Of a DNA stretch of 64,000 nt, positions 63,637-64,000 are shown piece by piece. Position 1 is the first letter of the stretch. Each line of letters opens with the position of its first letter. The stretch is from Hyphomicrobiales bacterium. GTDB lineage: Bacteria > Pseudomonadota > Alphaproteobacteria > Rhizobiales > Rhizobiaceae. The stretch lies in the NCBI GenBank assembly GCA_900472295.1, contig UCIA01000004.1, positions 1 through 64,000 of the forward strand, given 5' to 3'. Under the pieces are notes generated by a model. That model saw nothing but the letters and a program-made list of their open reading frames with translations. It was not told where the DNA came from and ran no database searches. A program made the translations under genes and the position numbers.

Positions 63637-64000
63637 CGCAACATTCCCATCAGATAGACGAAGGTGAAGACGCCGATCCAGATGACGTCGAGAAAATGCC
63701 AGAACATCGAGAGGCACATCAGCCGGCGGCGGTTCGCTTCGATGAGGCCGAACCTCGCGACCTGCACCATCAGCGTCACCAGCCAGACGATGCCGAAGGT
63801 GACGTGCAGGCCGTGCGTTCCGACCAGCGTGAAGTAGGACGACAGGAAGGCGCTGCGCTGTGGCGTCGCGCCTTCATGGATCAGGTGCGCGAATTCATAG
63901 AGTTCGATGGACAGGAATGCCAGCCCGAACAGGCCGGTCACGGCAAGCCAGCCTTGCGTCGCCGCGACGCGGCCCTTGTCCATGGTCAGCATGGCAAAGC
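63633..64000 (-). CDS. cyoC: Cytochrome o ubiquinol oxidase subunit III (5' end outside window)
   Basis: The C-terminal part (about 120 residues) of a haem-copper oxidase subunit III. GTHGLHVTFGIVWLVTLMVQ and MFWHFLDVIWIGVFTFVYLMG are diagnostic. Full-length CyoC is near 200 residues, so the start lies beyond 64000 and the methionine at 63992 is internal. cyoB and cyoA are expected further right. Confidence 0.92.
   Translation of the reverse strand, partial: FAMLTMDKGRVAATQGWLAVTGLFGLAFLSIELYEFAHLIHEGATPQRSAFLSSYFTLVGTHGLHVTFGIVWLVTLMVQVARFGLIEANRRRLMCLSMFWHFLDVIWIGVFTFVYLMGMLR

Overview
The window looks like a chromosomal or chromid segment of an alphaproteobacterium of the Hyphomicrobiales, most likely Mesorhizobium or a close relative. 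The evidence is high-GC coding sequence, tightly packed catabolic operons joined by 4-base ATGA overlaps, an erythritol (ery) locus, a RegB/RegA (ActS/ActR-type) redox pair beside a cyo quinol oxidase, and a dispersed palindrome of a kind common in rhizobial genomes. Species assignment is inference. I saw no rRNA, tRNA, CRISPR array or insertion sequence. Almost everything is uptake and breakdown of small carbon and nitrogen compounds.

Layout. (1) 0.2-9.8 kb: a GntR/FCD repressor diverges from a long rightward operon. The operon holds a DUF1185 protein, an unusual alpha/beta-hydrolase::flavin-reductase fusion, a luciferase-like (LLM) monooxygenase, an aldehyde dehydrogenase and a four-gene polyamine-type ABC importer. 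It resembles a two-component flavin-monooxygenase pathway (Rut-like logic) for an unknown, probably nitrogenous, substrate. (2) 10.2-23.8 kb: a D-apiose/D-apionate regulon with ApnO, a ribose-type ABC importer with a DUF2291 lipoprotein, ApsD, ApnL, a GntR/FCD regulator, a RuBisCO-like protein (OiaX), the DUF1537 kinase OiaK, then a split DhaK/DhaL kinase. Products predicted from the known pathway are 3-phosphoglycerate and glycolate. (3) 23.9-34.7 kb, leftward: an erythritol operon in the order eryD, DUF2291, eryE, eryF, eryG, eryA, eryB, eryC, a TpiA paralogue and an RpiB paralogue, ending at D-erythrose 4-phosphate. It converges on the apiose operon at a palindromic repeat. The DhaK/DhaL pair at the junction could let L-erythrulose enter the same tetrulose-phosphate isomerases. 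(4) 35.1-39.1 kb, leftward: an L-xylulokinase-like kinase, a DeoR repressor and a GlpD-like dehydrogenase, repeating the EryA/EryB kinase-then-dehydrogenase logic. Its promoter is nearly the same as the ery promoter.

(5) 39.7-60.2 kb: an amine or N-acyl-amine catabolic island whose substrate I cannot name. It has paired paralogues of four enzyme types (two GNATs, two HAD hydrolases, two DadA/PuuB-like FAD oxidases, two aldehyde dehydrogenases), an ArgE-like deacetylase, a GhrA-like reductase, a cupin, a tartrate/D-malate dehydrogenase, an SpuC-like aminotransferase, a Tat-exported peptide-type ABC importer and an Lrp regulator. A decayed membrane dipeptidase follows. (6) 60.6-64.0 kb, leftward: cyoC (cut by the window edge), cyoD, SURF1, regB and regA in one overlapping operon coupling terminal oxidase assembly to redox signalling.

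Regulatory sequence seen directly includes a promoter with a perfect operator at 938-976, a motif repeated before three apiose-pathway transcription units, twin promoters with a palindrome in the spacer before the ery and kinase operons, an Lrp-like dyad, and a stem-loop just downstream of each of the four solute-binding-protein genes. The best candidates for undescribed biology are the flavin-monooxygenase operon (1), the third polyol operon (4) and the amine island (5).
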